Notes under the pieces: model-generated
What the model saw: the letters and a program-made list of their open reading frames with translations, nothing else
Database searches by the model: none
What the model was told of the DNA's origin: nothing
Assembly (NCBI GenBank): GCA_030686995.1
Contig: CM060709.1
Coordinates: 268,875,057 to 268,939,056 of the forward strand
Reading direction: 5' to 3'
DNA: 64,000 nucleotides
Origin: Artemisia argyi
Taxonomy: Eukaryota > Streptophyta > Magnoliopsida > Asterales > Asteraceae
In this document: positions 13,514 through 24,001 of the stretch, piece by piece
Position numbering within the stretch: the first letter of the stretch is position 1
Layout: every line of letters starts with the position of its first letter
Program-made: the position numbers and the translations under genes

Positions 13514-13531
13514 TGGTGCCGTTGTCGGGGA
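13514..13531 (+). promoter_or_regulatory. Primer-binding site, tRNA-Asp type
   Basis: TGGTGCCGTTGTCGGGGA lies 6 bp after the left LTR end. It fits the tRNA-Asp primer-binding site commonly seen in Athila/Tat elements (TGGCGCCGTTGCCGGGGA) with two C-to-T differences. Confidence 0.85.
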
Positions 13532-13679
13532 ATAGTTATTGTTTAGGTTTAATTGCTATCTCGTTTAGGTCTACTCACTAGATTCCTATCAAGTGAGATC
13601 TTTATTTTCTTTTTATTAGCTTTTTAAGTCTATCTTTTATTCGTGCCTTTTGTTTTGTAATCCTCTTCTTTTGTCTCCA

Positions 13680-15186
13680 TGGTGAATGAAGGTATCCTCA
13701 ACCCTATCATCTGACCACACCAAGAGCAACCTCACCATGAACAAACACACCAAGATCCACCTCAAGCCCATACTCTTGGTGAGTACTCCTAACCAAGCCA
13801 CCAAGGCTATCGAAACACCATTGAGCTCCCCCAAAGAGCAATTGTATCTCCCTTGTGATCCGACACCATCCGGTTGGTGCAAAGCGGATGTGCATTCCAT
13901 GGACTTTGTTTTGAAGATCCAAACCAAAATCTCAAGGATTTCCTTAAAATCATAGATTCCATAGACCTTGATGTTGCCACTCAAGAGATAATGTGTTTGC
14001 GTCTTTTTCAATTCTCTCTACGTGACCAAGCTAGTCAATGGCTTAAGCGTTTACCCACGAGATACATCACATCTTGGGATGATCTCACTTCTTGTTTCCT
14101 CGCTCAAATTTTCCCACCAGGGAGAACTACCAAGTTAAGGAATGGCATCTTGATGTTCCAACAACGTCAATGTGAAACTCTTTATGAAGCGTGGACTCGT
14201 TTCAAGGACTTACTCCAAAAATTCCCTCATCATGGCATTGATCTTTGGCTTCAAATCCAAATTTTCTATGATCATGCATATCAATCCACAAGGCAAACCA
14301 TTGACCAAGCGGCCGATGGCAAGCTACATGACAAGAATGGAGAAGAATCGTGGGGAATCATAGAAGATCTTACTCTCTATGACAACGAATGTTAGAATGA
14401 CCCCCGCGAGTTGAGAAAAACGGTCAAGGCAATATCCTTCCTTCGAATAACTCAAGCATTCCCAATCATAGGATCATGGAACTTGAAGACCAAGTCAAGT
14501 TTCTCATTAAATCCTACGAATCTCCTAAACCTTCAAGTCAAGTGAACAAAATCACTTCTTCATGTGAATTATGTAGTGGTCCCCATGACACTCGTGATTG
14601 CACGAAACTCTCTGAACAAGCTTTTGCGGACTACGCACCCTCGCGTACTGACAGAGCTTGAGACAAGTGGTTCACTAAAAACCCCAGACCTAGGAATTTT
14701 AGTGAGGCCTATGAAGCATGCAAGGACAAACCAAGCTTCAATTAGACTCATACTCAAACCATCTCATTTAACGACTCCTCGCCTCTCACTTGGTCTCAAA
14801 ATTTTGATTCATTTGACAAAAACTCCTACCGTCCACATCCCAATCAACATGGTTTAGAAGGAACGATACATAATTTTATTTTATCTTAAGAAGCTCAATT
14901 GTCTAAACTTGAAACTCAGTTTAGGCAACAGCAAGTAGAGATGAATAATAAAATTGGCAACCTCTTAAAAGTTGTTAACAATCAAGTTGTAAGTGCTTCA
15001 ACGAATTATATCACCAAAACTAAAGAGGTTAGTGTTGTTCCCCCCGCTTCGGCTGTTAGCGAAACATCCCACTTTGTAAAGGTAAAGGATCCCAACAAAT
15101 TTTTCTCACATTTGTCAAAAGGAAAAGACGTCAAGGGCCTGTCTTCTTCAAATCACATCCACTTCATTAACACCGTGATGCCGTGA
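13680..15186 (+). pseudogene. gag: Athila-type gag remnant (retrotransposon gag domain, zinc knuckle)
   Basis: The capsid-like region is readable in one frame at 13874-14395, with SLRDQASQWLKRLP, ITSWDDLTSCFLAQIFPP, LYEAWTRFKDLLQKFPHHG and LWLQIQIFYDHAYQSTRQT. This order is typical of the plant Ty3/gypsy gag domain, which packages the element RNA. Another frame (14476-14661) carries a knuckle-like CELCSGPHDTRDC (CX2CX3HX4C, one residue short of the usual spacing). A third (14899-15186) has a heptad-like MSKLETQFRQQQVEMNNKIG segment. At least two frameshifts and stops break the ORF. The true start is probably near 13680-13740 but is not certain. It ends where LTR sequence begins, so pol has been deleted. 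Confidence 0.85.
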
Positions 15187-15199
15187 TGCCGTCCTTTTC

Positions 15200-16393
15200 T
15201 TTATGAAGCTGGACTTTTGGCTCAAGATTATCAAGTGATGCCTCAGATAATTTTGAAGGTTTTACAACCTGACATTGTCATGTACAAAATAATGGAGGGA
15301 GTCATGTTTTAAGCTATAAAGAGACGGCCCAAAAGATTTATAAGGTGATGGCCTCATGCCAATCCTGACGCCGTCATAACGGTGACTTGCACAAGACGAA
15401 ACCCTAGATGCGACGAGCTGATAGCGTCACGACCTATAAGGTGACGCCGTCAGCATTGTAAACTTATATATAAGTTCGCAATTTTTCATTAATTTGGGTA
15501 ACACTTTGGAGAGGGGAAACCCTAGACCATTTTTACTGCCATTGTAAGGCTTTTACAGCCTTTGAATTGAACTTCATGTTTCAATAAAGATAATTTATCC
15601 ATTTAATCATTCATTATGTCTATGTATCATTTGATTATTTGTTTATCTTTTCTTTGCTTTAACATGGTAGCTTAAGTTTATTTGTGTTTGCTTAGATCTA
15701 GTAAAACCTAATTATTGAATATTGATTTGTTGTCTCTTGTTTAGTTGATTGTCTCGCGTTAGGCTAAGAAAACTGGCTAACCCCTTATATGTAACTTCCT
15801 TGAACATCTTAGAAACGCAACCGTAGAGTGCACTATTGGTTTCTTTCGTTGTATTTATTATGTGAGTTGCGGCTTGTAGATCCTAGATAACTTAATAGAC
15901 TTTAAGGGATTTAAGGTAGAATAAAGCTCATAGAGTTGGGGACTTCGGCACCTTCCCACGACCAATATTAAGGAATACAATGCTTCAACAAAACAATGAA
16001 GTGACAATTCAACAAATCGATAGGAGATAACTAGGGAGTAATTATATCTAAGTAAACACGCTTTCCTCTCATAAGTAGTCACCACTTTTACTTTTTAGTT
16101 TTAATTAGTTTTAATTAATTTTATAATTAATAGTTTTGGGGTTAGTTGACTAGTAACTAGTTTCGCCCACTCTTTTAAAACCGAGATTTGTACTTGCTTT
16201 CATGAAAATAATAAAAAGACAAAAAGAATCATCCCCACCTCTAGACCTATCTCGTCATACATCTTGACCTAATGACACTATTCCCCTAGAGAACGATCAA
16301 TCCCCCGGACCTACCTATACTACACTACAACGATTAGGTACACTACCTGGAGGATTGTAAAACCTTTTGCGAGAGTTACAGTTTCTCGCATCA
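15200..16393 (+). repeat. Right LTR of the Athila-like element
   Basis: It aligns in order with the LTRs at 9605 and 60502 and ends ...CTCGCATCA at 16393. Homology to the 60502 LTR can be traced left to about 15205 (AAGCTGGA), with CpG palindromes decayed to forms such as CTGACATTGTCATG. The left boundary with gag is approximate. Confidence 0.75.
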
Positions 16394-17275
16394 CCCTTAC
16401 AGGTCTAACCCACAATCCGAGACCAAGTCAAGCAAACAGACACCATTTATACTGTTTTTACACCAGACGAAATCTTTTACAAAACATTTTAAAATCCCTT
16501 TTTAATCCACGAAAAACTTGACAATCGATTTATAACCGGTTTTAACAAAGAAAATAATATAAATAGATTTAGTTTTGGACATACCCAAAAGAAGAACGAG
16601 AGAAAGGGAGATGAGAGGCGGCGATGGTGATGAACATGAACCAAAAATGAACCAACAACCACGGTCTAACCCAAGACACACGATCCTTGAATCCTTCATA
16701 ACTTGACCCAAAAGAAGAGTAGTAGGGTAGCATAGTAATGGCGGCAGCGTAGGTGGCCCGTCAAAGGTGACGCCGCCGGTGAGGTGAGGAGGAGGGAGGA
16801 GGATAAAAGGGTGTTATTGTTTGTTTATAAGAAAAATGAAATGGAAACTTTAGTAGCTAAGTTTATATAAACAAATGTCAAAAACCAAATAAAAAGTTTC
16901 AAAAACTTAGGGGCGGTGGTGAAAAATTATCATAGGGACCAAAGCATAATTTATGCAATCTTTTGTGGTTTTGCGGTTCGGGACTCATTTAGACTAGTTA
17001 ACGATCGATTTCGACACGAAAATTTAGCCATCGCGTTGAAAATAAATTTTCCTATAAAAACGAGTATTCACACGACTAGTATTCCATAAATAATATATTA
17101 AACAAATCAAATTGCTCATCGATTTTAGAGTTGTGTTGGTACACGTTGAGTGTGGTTTTCACGTTTCGCGAGATATCTTCATGTTTTCACATCAAATGAG
17201 TTCGCAAGAGTTCGTAAATGAAAGATAAAGATTATTCCTTGTAAAAATACGTTTGGGAAATTACGAGGTGTTACA

Positions 17276-18208
17276 AATATCCAATATTTAGGTAATATAC
17301 CCTTAAACAACATAAATTTAATACCATATTCTCCTTTTCGTCATAAAATTGACTGCTTAATCCTTTTTAGAGTGAGAAACTATTAGGTTCTCTTATTCTC
17401 AAATTTTATATCTTATATTACCTTTCTTGGCAATATGCCCATATTTAAATGTGTTGAATGTATTATACTTTAACGTAACTATATGATTACCCATGCATGG
17501 CGTCGTCGATGGTGTATTGTCGCGTTAATTTGCGTGTGTAACTTATTTTATATGTATATATAGGTGTTAAGAAGTAAGCAAAACCAATCAGAGCATATAT
17601 TGTTGTTGCTTTATCATGTGGTCGTATAGAGAAAGACAAGGTATAAAAATCGAACCTTCTTTTGGGTATCATATTTAAGTTTATGGTAATTCATTCTATT
17701 TAATGGTTTGAGAGGTGATATAGTAACTCTTATGCTTATAAGCGGTGAATAAATTAAGAAGTTTTGTATACGGTGTTTGGATTTGCTTATTGGATATGGT
17801 AAAAAATTGAAGTTAATTTCAGAATAAGTAGATAAAGTAAGCAGATAAAGGTCATAGCCTGCTTATTGAAACTGCTTATTCCCCCCCCCCCCCCCCAAAT
17901 AAGCAGTTAAGTGGATAAGTTTTGGAATCATGGTTTTTTTTAACTGGCTAAAAGTAAACAATTTTGAATGCTTCAAACTGTTTTTTACACTTAAATAAGA
18001 AAACAATTACTAGTTGTTTTTATCCAAATGCTCAAAATTGGTTACTTTAGTAGTATATTTATTGAGTGTACCATATGATATGTGTCGTGTAATTTTAGTG
18101 AACTATGTTATTTTTGAATAATAGTATTATCTTTAATCATTATATGTTTATTAGTTATCTTATGACTATATCATTGACTAATGGATGTTTTATGTATGTT
18201 AGGGTTAG
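17276..18208. other. Intergenic stretch upstream of the MCM5 remnant
   Basis: No coding signal. It holds a run of 16 C at 17881-17896 flanked by AAATAAGCAG and CTGCTTATT words that form an imperfect inverted repeat (about 17840-17910), perhaps a decayed MITE. The N-terminal exons expected for MCM5 are not recognisable here. Confidence 0.4.
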
Positions 18209-21200
18209 TTTGAAATTGCGGCGGCAGAGGTTAGTGCAAATTTGAAGACAAGGGTTACTAGAGAAACCAGTGAATTGGAGAAACCACAAACAGGGAGGTT
18301 CAAATCTTGCAGAAATCAGATGAGGACCCTTTATCTACGAGAGTCTTGGGGTTCGTATCTTACTTTTTTTTTTCTTTTAGCGTATTCTTAGGTCCGTATT
18401 AAATTATAAAAATATCTTATGGTTTCGGTGAATGTTTTAATGATAGGCACAATATATCTCCAAACTGGTTAAGGTATTTGGGATTAGTATTGTTGCATCC
18501 CGAACAAAGGCTAAAGCTACGTATGCGCATTTGTTGTGTAAGAACTGTAAAAACATGAGGGTGGTTCCTTGCCGCCCGGGGCTAGGTGGAGCAATTGTGC
18601 CAAGATCATGTGACCATGTACCACAAGTAAGTAACTTCACTAGCTCATTGCTACTTTTCATTTGCATTTGAACCTTTTTTATATATGGAATCTGATTGTT
18701 CGTAATTGTTACAGTTTGGTGAAATGGCATGTCCTATCGATCCATGGATTGTGGTTCCAGATAAAAGCAAGTATGTTGATCAACAGACACTGAAACTTCA
18801 GGAGAACCCTGAGGAAGAGTGTTTAATTTACAATTATTTTCTACCGAGATTTACAATATTAGTCTTTAGCATTAAGTTGATATTTTGCTCTGTTCTTTTA
18901 ACAAAAAGAAGGATGTGCCAACTGGGGAGCTACTGATAAAGATTTAAAATGTGCATTTTTAGGGGTCATTTAGCCTATAAACTCGTACATATTTGATCAT
19001 TTATTTCCCTAAATCATTTCTTTCGAGTTTTAGGTACTTAGGAAGCAAATGTTGGAAAAGGATGCATTTTTGGCTAACTTGAACAAGAAAATGCAGAAAA
19101 TGACCAAGTCACAAAAACGTCATAAAAAATGAGATGTAACGGCGTTAGGATTACCAAGTGACACCGTTACATGATGAATGAAGTTTACAGATTAGTTATA
19201 AAATTTCTAAGTGACGTATCAAGCGATGGTAACGGTCTAGAGCTGACGGCGTCAGGACCAAATTCATGAAGCGCGACGACGTCACAAGCCATAAGGTGAC
19301 GCCGTCACAACAAGCCGATGCAGATCTCAAAACCCTAATGATGGTGAGATGATGGTGTCACAACTATAAAGTGGCATCGTCACAATTATAAATATATATA
19401 TATTTTCGTATGTTTTCTATTATTCATGTAACATCTTGGAGGGATATCTTGTAAACACTTTGGTGCACGAATTTTACAGATCTTTTAAGGGTTTTTAGCT
19501 CCCAAACTCCATTTTCCAATTGAAGATAAGTTATCCCTCTTTAATAATTCAATATGTATATGTGTTGTTTGATTATATGTGTATCTTCTCTTCTTTTTAA
19601 CATGATTCGCTAAATTATTTAGTGTTTGCTTAGGATTGAATGAAACATAGTTATTGATTATTGATTGTTGTCTCTTGTTTGATTAGTTGTCATCGCGTTA
19701 GGAGTAGGAAAACTGGCTTTATCTTAGTATATTAGCTTGAACATCCAACTAAACGCTTCTTTACTAGAGTGAACTAGTTGTTTTATTCGTTATATTAATT
19801 GCGTGAATTAAGGATTATTGACATTAAGAGTATTAATGAGACTGCATAATTGCGGATTCGTGACATTAAGATTTCATAACGAGACCAATATATTCATAGA
19901 GTTAGGGAAAGTGACATCACCCTACGACCAATATTAAGAAATACAACGTTCTAAATAAAACAAGGACGTGACAATTCGAATAATCAATAAGAGATAACTA
20001 GGGAGTAATAAAATTCTAAGTAAACACCTTTATCTATCATACGAGTTCACCAATTAACTTTTCCGTTTAATTAGTTTAATTTAGTTTTGATTAGCTTAAT
20101 TAGTAGTAAAAAAACCAAACTCTTCAAACTCCGAGATTTTTACTTATTTTACAAAAAATTATGAAAATACAAAAATAATCATCTCTCACCTTTAGACCTA
20201 TTTTGTCATACAGTTCAGCCTTCACAACACTATTCTCCTAGAGAATGATCAATCCTTCGAGTCTTACCTATACTACACTACAACGATTAGGTGCACTGCC
20301 TAGGAGGATTGTAAAACTTTTTTAGTGTTACAATTCGCCACATCAGCTATCAAAGAACATGCTTCTATCTGTTAACAGACATCTTGTACAAACAATTGTA
20401 CCTGGTACAAGACTGACTATAATGGGAATCTACAACATATTTCAAGCGGCCAAGTCACCTACATCGCAAACTTTTTGTGCCTTTAATTCAGCTTAGACAT
20501 TTAACTTTCATACATTTTGTTTTGATGAATCTGTACGTTGTTTCATGTTTGCCCAGAAACAAATCAGCAGTTGCAGTCAAGCAACTGTATATAAGAGTTG
20601 TAGGAATAAAAGAGACAAATGAAGCCAGTCATATCATTAAAGTCCATGCATCTGCTAATTCTGCCAATGATCCTAAAGATACCAAAGATGATAATTGGCT
20701 AAAAAGGTCTGCAATTTGAAAATATGCATCTGTTATTTTTTTTTTTTTTTTTATATCAAGGTTAGATTTCACAATGGTGAATTATAATGTAAGTCTTTCT
20801 ATGCAGGTATATCTAGTATTGTCGGATCATGAGTCGACCTCGCCTGTCAAAAAATGCAGCCAAATCGTTGCAGGAGATGTATGTCAAAATTAGATAGGTA
20901 TGGTGATAATTGATCATTTTAGATTCCCAGTACTAACATAATATACCATATGTTTGAGTTTATATATATTTAACGCCAAACATTATGTTCAATGCGAATC
21001 TAATTGATATGATGTCTAGTAATGCTTTATTTAATCTTTTTAGGTCAAATGTGGCAAACGAAAACAAATTTCAAGAAGATGTTAGGCCTTTCAACAATTC
21101 TACCATGTATGCTACAAAATCTGGAATAACCCAACATATTAATCTTACTCCTGAAATGGCAAATGCGATCAAGGTTTGGTTCTATCTTCCCCGGCTTTCA

Positions 21201-21544
21201 TGCATGCATTCTACTTTACTTCATAACAATGTATGAAGTTTATATAACCTTAATTTGTTTTGTACAGCAAGCGAAAAACCAAATAAAGAGAAGACTGGGA
21301 ATTGGAAGCCATTTATAAGAGAGAAGACAAATTGATGATCTGACAAGAATGAGCCTGAATGAATCAATAGTGAGACTTCGATTCCATCTTAATTTGCCAT
21401 TTCTATGTTTGTTATTTTTTTCAAGTAAGAAACAGATGGAAGTTGATGTCATGTTTTGACAGGTTAGGAGAGCATTGATAATAATGCATCAAAGACGAAG
21501 TTGAGTACAAGAGAGAGAGGCGTGTGATTATTCGCAAAGCTTGA
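18209..21544 (+). pseudogene. MCM5: MCM5 pseudogene (DNA replication licensing factor) with introns, lacking the AAA+ core
   Basis: MCM5 is one of six subunits of the MCM2-7 replicative helicase. Exon-like blocks with plausible GT/AG borders lie at 18209-18350, 18447-18626, 18715-about 18817, 18912-18933 plus 20346-about 20466, 20557-20706, 20807-20897, 21044-21173, 21268-21369 and 21463-21544. They include the N-terminal zinc-binding stretch [56 protein letters not shown], and near the C-terminus NLTPEMANAIK and DDLTRMSLNESIV; the normal TGA is at 21542. Breaks: a 1-nt loss near 18297, TAG in the 20807 exon, a stop in the 21268 exon, a frameshift near 21500, and a solo LTR in the fourth block. 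The sequence passes from the N-terminal domain (KETNEA, about 20626) straight to SHIIKVHASAN, so the roughly 300-residue ATPase core is gone. Retained introns indicate a duplicated or decayed gene, not a retrocopy. The first exons are missing. Confidence 0.92.
18934..20345 (+). mobile_element. Athila-like solo LTR inside the MCM5 pseudogene
   Basis: It begins TGATAAAGATTTAAAATG and ends CAATTCGCCACATCA. Flanking 5-mers GCTAC (18929-18933) and GCTAT (20346-20350) are a near-perfect TSD, and the MCM5 reading frame resumes across it. It shares the GGGGTCATTTAG, GACGGCGTCA and GGAGATAACTAGGGAGTAAT blocks with the other LTRs of this family. 1412 bp, no internal region. Confidence 0.9.
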
Positions 21545-23889
21545 TAACCCCTATTGGAAATAAAAACAGTGTGCTAGATTTTCAATAAGAGATTTGTTTA
21601 GAAGACTTCAGATCTATCTAGAGAGTGTAAGATATAATCGGGTTGGGCGTCATTGGGCTGGCTGCAACTGTAGCCAAAATCGGGTCATAGTTGGACGGAA
21701 TTATATACAAGGGCATTAAATGCTCTACTATAATTCACTATTGTTGCAACGACATCGTTTGCACGACGAATAGGATTATTAAAAATTAGGATATGCATTT
21801 TGTGAATTGAGGAAGTTTGTTTGGGAACGCCGAGTGAAATAGGGAGGGGATAATTAATGTTTGACCGGAAAAGCAGAAATTAATTGTTGATCCGAATGAA
21901 TTGGGGTTATGTTTCCATGATAAGATTGAAAGATTGAAGGCGATAATGTTTTTAAATGTGTTTAGGGTGTATTTAATTTTGAAAAGTGGATTTTGTACGC
22001 TTAACGAGCTAGATTGTACATGTATAAAAGTGTATTATCGGTCCTACAAATCTTAATATTTTAAGCCTTCCATTATAGGCAAGTCTCAAATGCTTTAAAA
22101 AGTAGTATAGATATAAATGCTCCCTATTTTCATAAAAAATATTAGACCGATTCTCTAGCTTATTCACATCATTTAACTATCGCCATTTAATCTGATCTTT
22201 ATATATAATTGTATTCGTTAGGTTTGAAATAACTCTCTTGACATCTTATGGTTATAAAAAGTTTACAAACAATTATTAATATATTACTTTCCCACATGAA
22301 ACGACGTCATTTCATGTGAGTAGTAGTAGCCCGATCCAACATCAAAATTAGCCCATCCGAAATGTTGTCATGTGCTGGTTTTGTTTAATTAAAGAAATAT
22401 TTCCAAAACAGCCTGTGTTAGGAATCGTCTAAAGTGTTAATTATTGGTCTTGTAATAGTTACGATATATAATAACTTGTAATAAAACTAGTAATACGTTT
22501 AACCCGCTAATGGCCCAATAGGAGGCCCAACCCAATGTGTAGCCGGCCCACCTCGCTACATTTGCTTGTATAAATACCCATCCCCCCCCCCCCCCCCTCT
22601 TACCAAGGTAGAGGGTGTGGTTTGATAGTATTTTGTCCTAATAGAGTTCTATTTATCTTTTGCTACCAAACTGCCTCTCTCTCTACTTCATTACTCTTTC
22701 TACTTCGCTACTCTTTCTCTCAAACTTCTATTATTATCATCTGGTGTGATTTGATACAATATGTAGGGACCTATAGCCTCCTAAACTATGCAACAAGTTA
22801 TAAAAATTACCTTAAACTTGTTACTATTTACGACCTTTTTATATAACAAACTTATCTAATAAATATCTAACGATTTCTTTAACAAAAAATACACCGATGA
22901 AAAGGCTTTTGGTTTACAAACAAAATGTACGATTTTATAACAAGTGTTCAAGTTTAATATATATTTTTGAAAAAGAAAATAGAGAAAAAAATCAAAAGAC
23001 ACTAACCTAATAATTTTAAAAACTACCCTAAATTTATTTAAGAATAAATTTATTGAAGAATAGATCTAAAAAAAAAGTCATGACAGCCACCGTGTATTTT
23101 TTTTTAATAACAAAATTTATTTATCACATATCTAACGAATATCTACCATTTTCTTACAAAAAATATGTTGTTGAAAAGGCATTCTTGCAACACTTTTGAC
23201 TTACGTACGATTTTATATAAAATACTGAACTAAAAAAAATAACATAAAAAAAAAATCGACAACAAATTGATCCCGCCGCAACGTGCGGTTGCCTATCTAC
23301 TCATTTTGTATACACTAATGGTGTATAAAATTGGTAAAGAAAAAGCTACATAATTTTGATTACCATTAATGATTTTTTATTTTACGATCACTAATCGTCT
23401 TTGCAATATCGTGATCGTAAGATCGGATCGGGATACTAAGATCCTACTATAATACTATTTTTAATGATTTTTGTAATATTATTCAAATATATAAATTATT
23501 ATATATTATAAACATGAAATTATAAGAATACTTTATGAAAATGTTGTTCTAAATTATGAATATGGAATGTTTAAAAAGAATCACATGTTGTTTTTTAAAT
23601 CATATAAAATCATAAACCATAAATTTGTAGTTTTTTTAGTTTGCGGTTCGAGAAAAGTAAGATCGGATCGAAGTAGATCTTAAGATCCTATAGTGAAGAT
23701 CAGGATCCTATAAGATCTTAAGCTTGTTAAGATCTTACGTAAGATCCGGATCATTTTTGCTTCGTAAAATCGTAAGATCAACTGAGATCTTCATTCACCC
23801 TCTCTAAAACCCCTAATATCCCTCCTCTCACCTCCAAAAAAAACCCTAAATATGTTTTTTTTTTTGCTCATGTTTGTAGAATTAATTTA
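21545..23889. other. Non-coding stretch downstream of the MCM5 remnant
   Basis: No gene seen. A perfect 9-bp-stem inverted repeat CACATGAAA/TTTCATGTG around GACGTC lies near 22293-22318. TGTTAGGAATCGTC at about 22414, followed by TATAAATA near 22570 and a 16-C run (22582-22597), suggests the start of a copia-type LTR whose end I could not place. 23395-23790 is GATC-dense. Confidence 0.4.
23395..23790. repeat. GATC-rich dispersed repeat
   Basis: Between 23640 and 23790 there are about a dozen GATC tetramers, mostly as AAGATC, GGATC or AGATCTTAAG. Stretches of the same character occur at 6480-6560 and 6840-6990. Family unknown. Confidence 0.5.
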
Positions 23890-24001
23890 TTTATATTTAC
23901 AATAAGAGAACTCAGTTTTCTTCGTTCGTTCCAGCCTCTCAAATAAACCCTTCTTCCGAGATTACATTCTTCATCGTCACATCTTAATTCTCAGAGATCA
24001 G
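23890..24001 (+). other. 5'UTR-like exon with splice donor
   Basis: A pyrimidine-rich leader-like segment (CTTCTTCCGAGATTACATTC...) ends TCTCAGAGATCAG/GTATGAATT, a good donor. It is followed by T-rich intron-like sequence. No coding exon can be attached with confidence; the SHMT fragment 3.4 kb downstream is one candidate partner. Confidence 0.35.

Larger units (their letters stand above)
9605..16393 (+). mobile_element. Athila-like Ty3/gypsy element reduced to LTR-PBS-gag-LTR
   Basis: Two related LTR copies flank a tRNA-Asp-type PBS and a gag remnant. Pol is absent: gag joins the right LTR directly near 15190-15205, consistent with a large internal deletion. The left LTR lacks its first part (no TG, no TSD at about 9605) and is split by a younger solo LTR. 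The element sits inside an older minus-strand Tekay-like LTR. The two LTRs share AGAGACGGCCCAAAA, GAAACCCTAGA, AAAACTGGCTAACC and GGAGATAACTAGGGAGTAAT blocks. Confidence 0.8.
7729..17275 (-). mobile_element. Tekay-like (Ty3/gypsy chromovirus) LTR, minus strand, split by a nested element
   Basis: Read on the minus strand, the LTR begins TGTAACACCTCGTAATTTCC at 17275 and ends GGGGGTGTTATA at 7729. Its two pieces (about 7729-9604 and 16394-17275) sum to about 2.75 kb. The solo LTR at 10630-13488 is about the same length and shows patchy homology in opposite orientation: AACACCC(C/T)CAAAAT at the end, AAACGCGAATG...ATAGAT...CTATTG inside, and a GGTGAGTTCAT...CCC segment. Flanking 5-mers ACTAT (7724-7728) and AATAT (17276-17280) could be a diverged TSD. 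Internal direct repeats lie at about 8465-8530 and 8685-8750. No ORFs. Assignment to Tekay rests on length and the TGTAACACC...GGTGTTACA ends. Confidence 0.7.

Noticed and set aside
13637..14011. Minus-strand ORFs over gag
   Set aside because: Antisense shadows of the gag-coding strand with no recognisable domain.
18437..18730. Minus-strand ORF in the MCM5 region
   Set aside because: Antisense to well-recognised MCM5 exon sequence.
22414..22800. Copia solo LTR starting TGTTAGGAATCG
   Set aside because: Start and TATA box look right but no CA end, TSD, PBS or second LTR could be placed, so it is noted only within the intergenic entry.
23255..23302. Helitron 3' end near GATCCCGCCGCAACGTGCGG
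   Set aside because: The hairpin is plausible but the terminal tetranucleotide is CTAC, not CTAG/CTRR, and no other copy in the window supports it.
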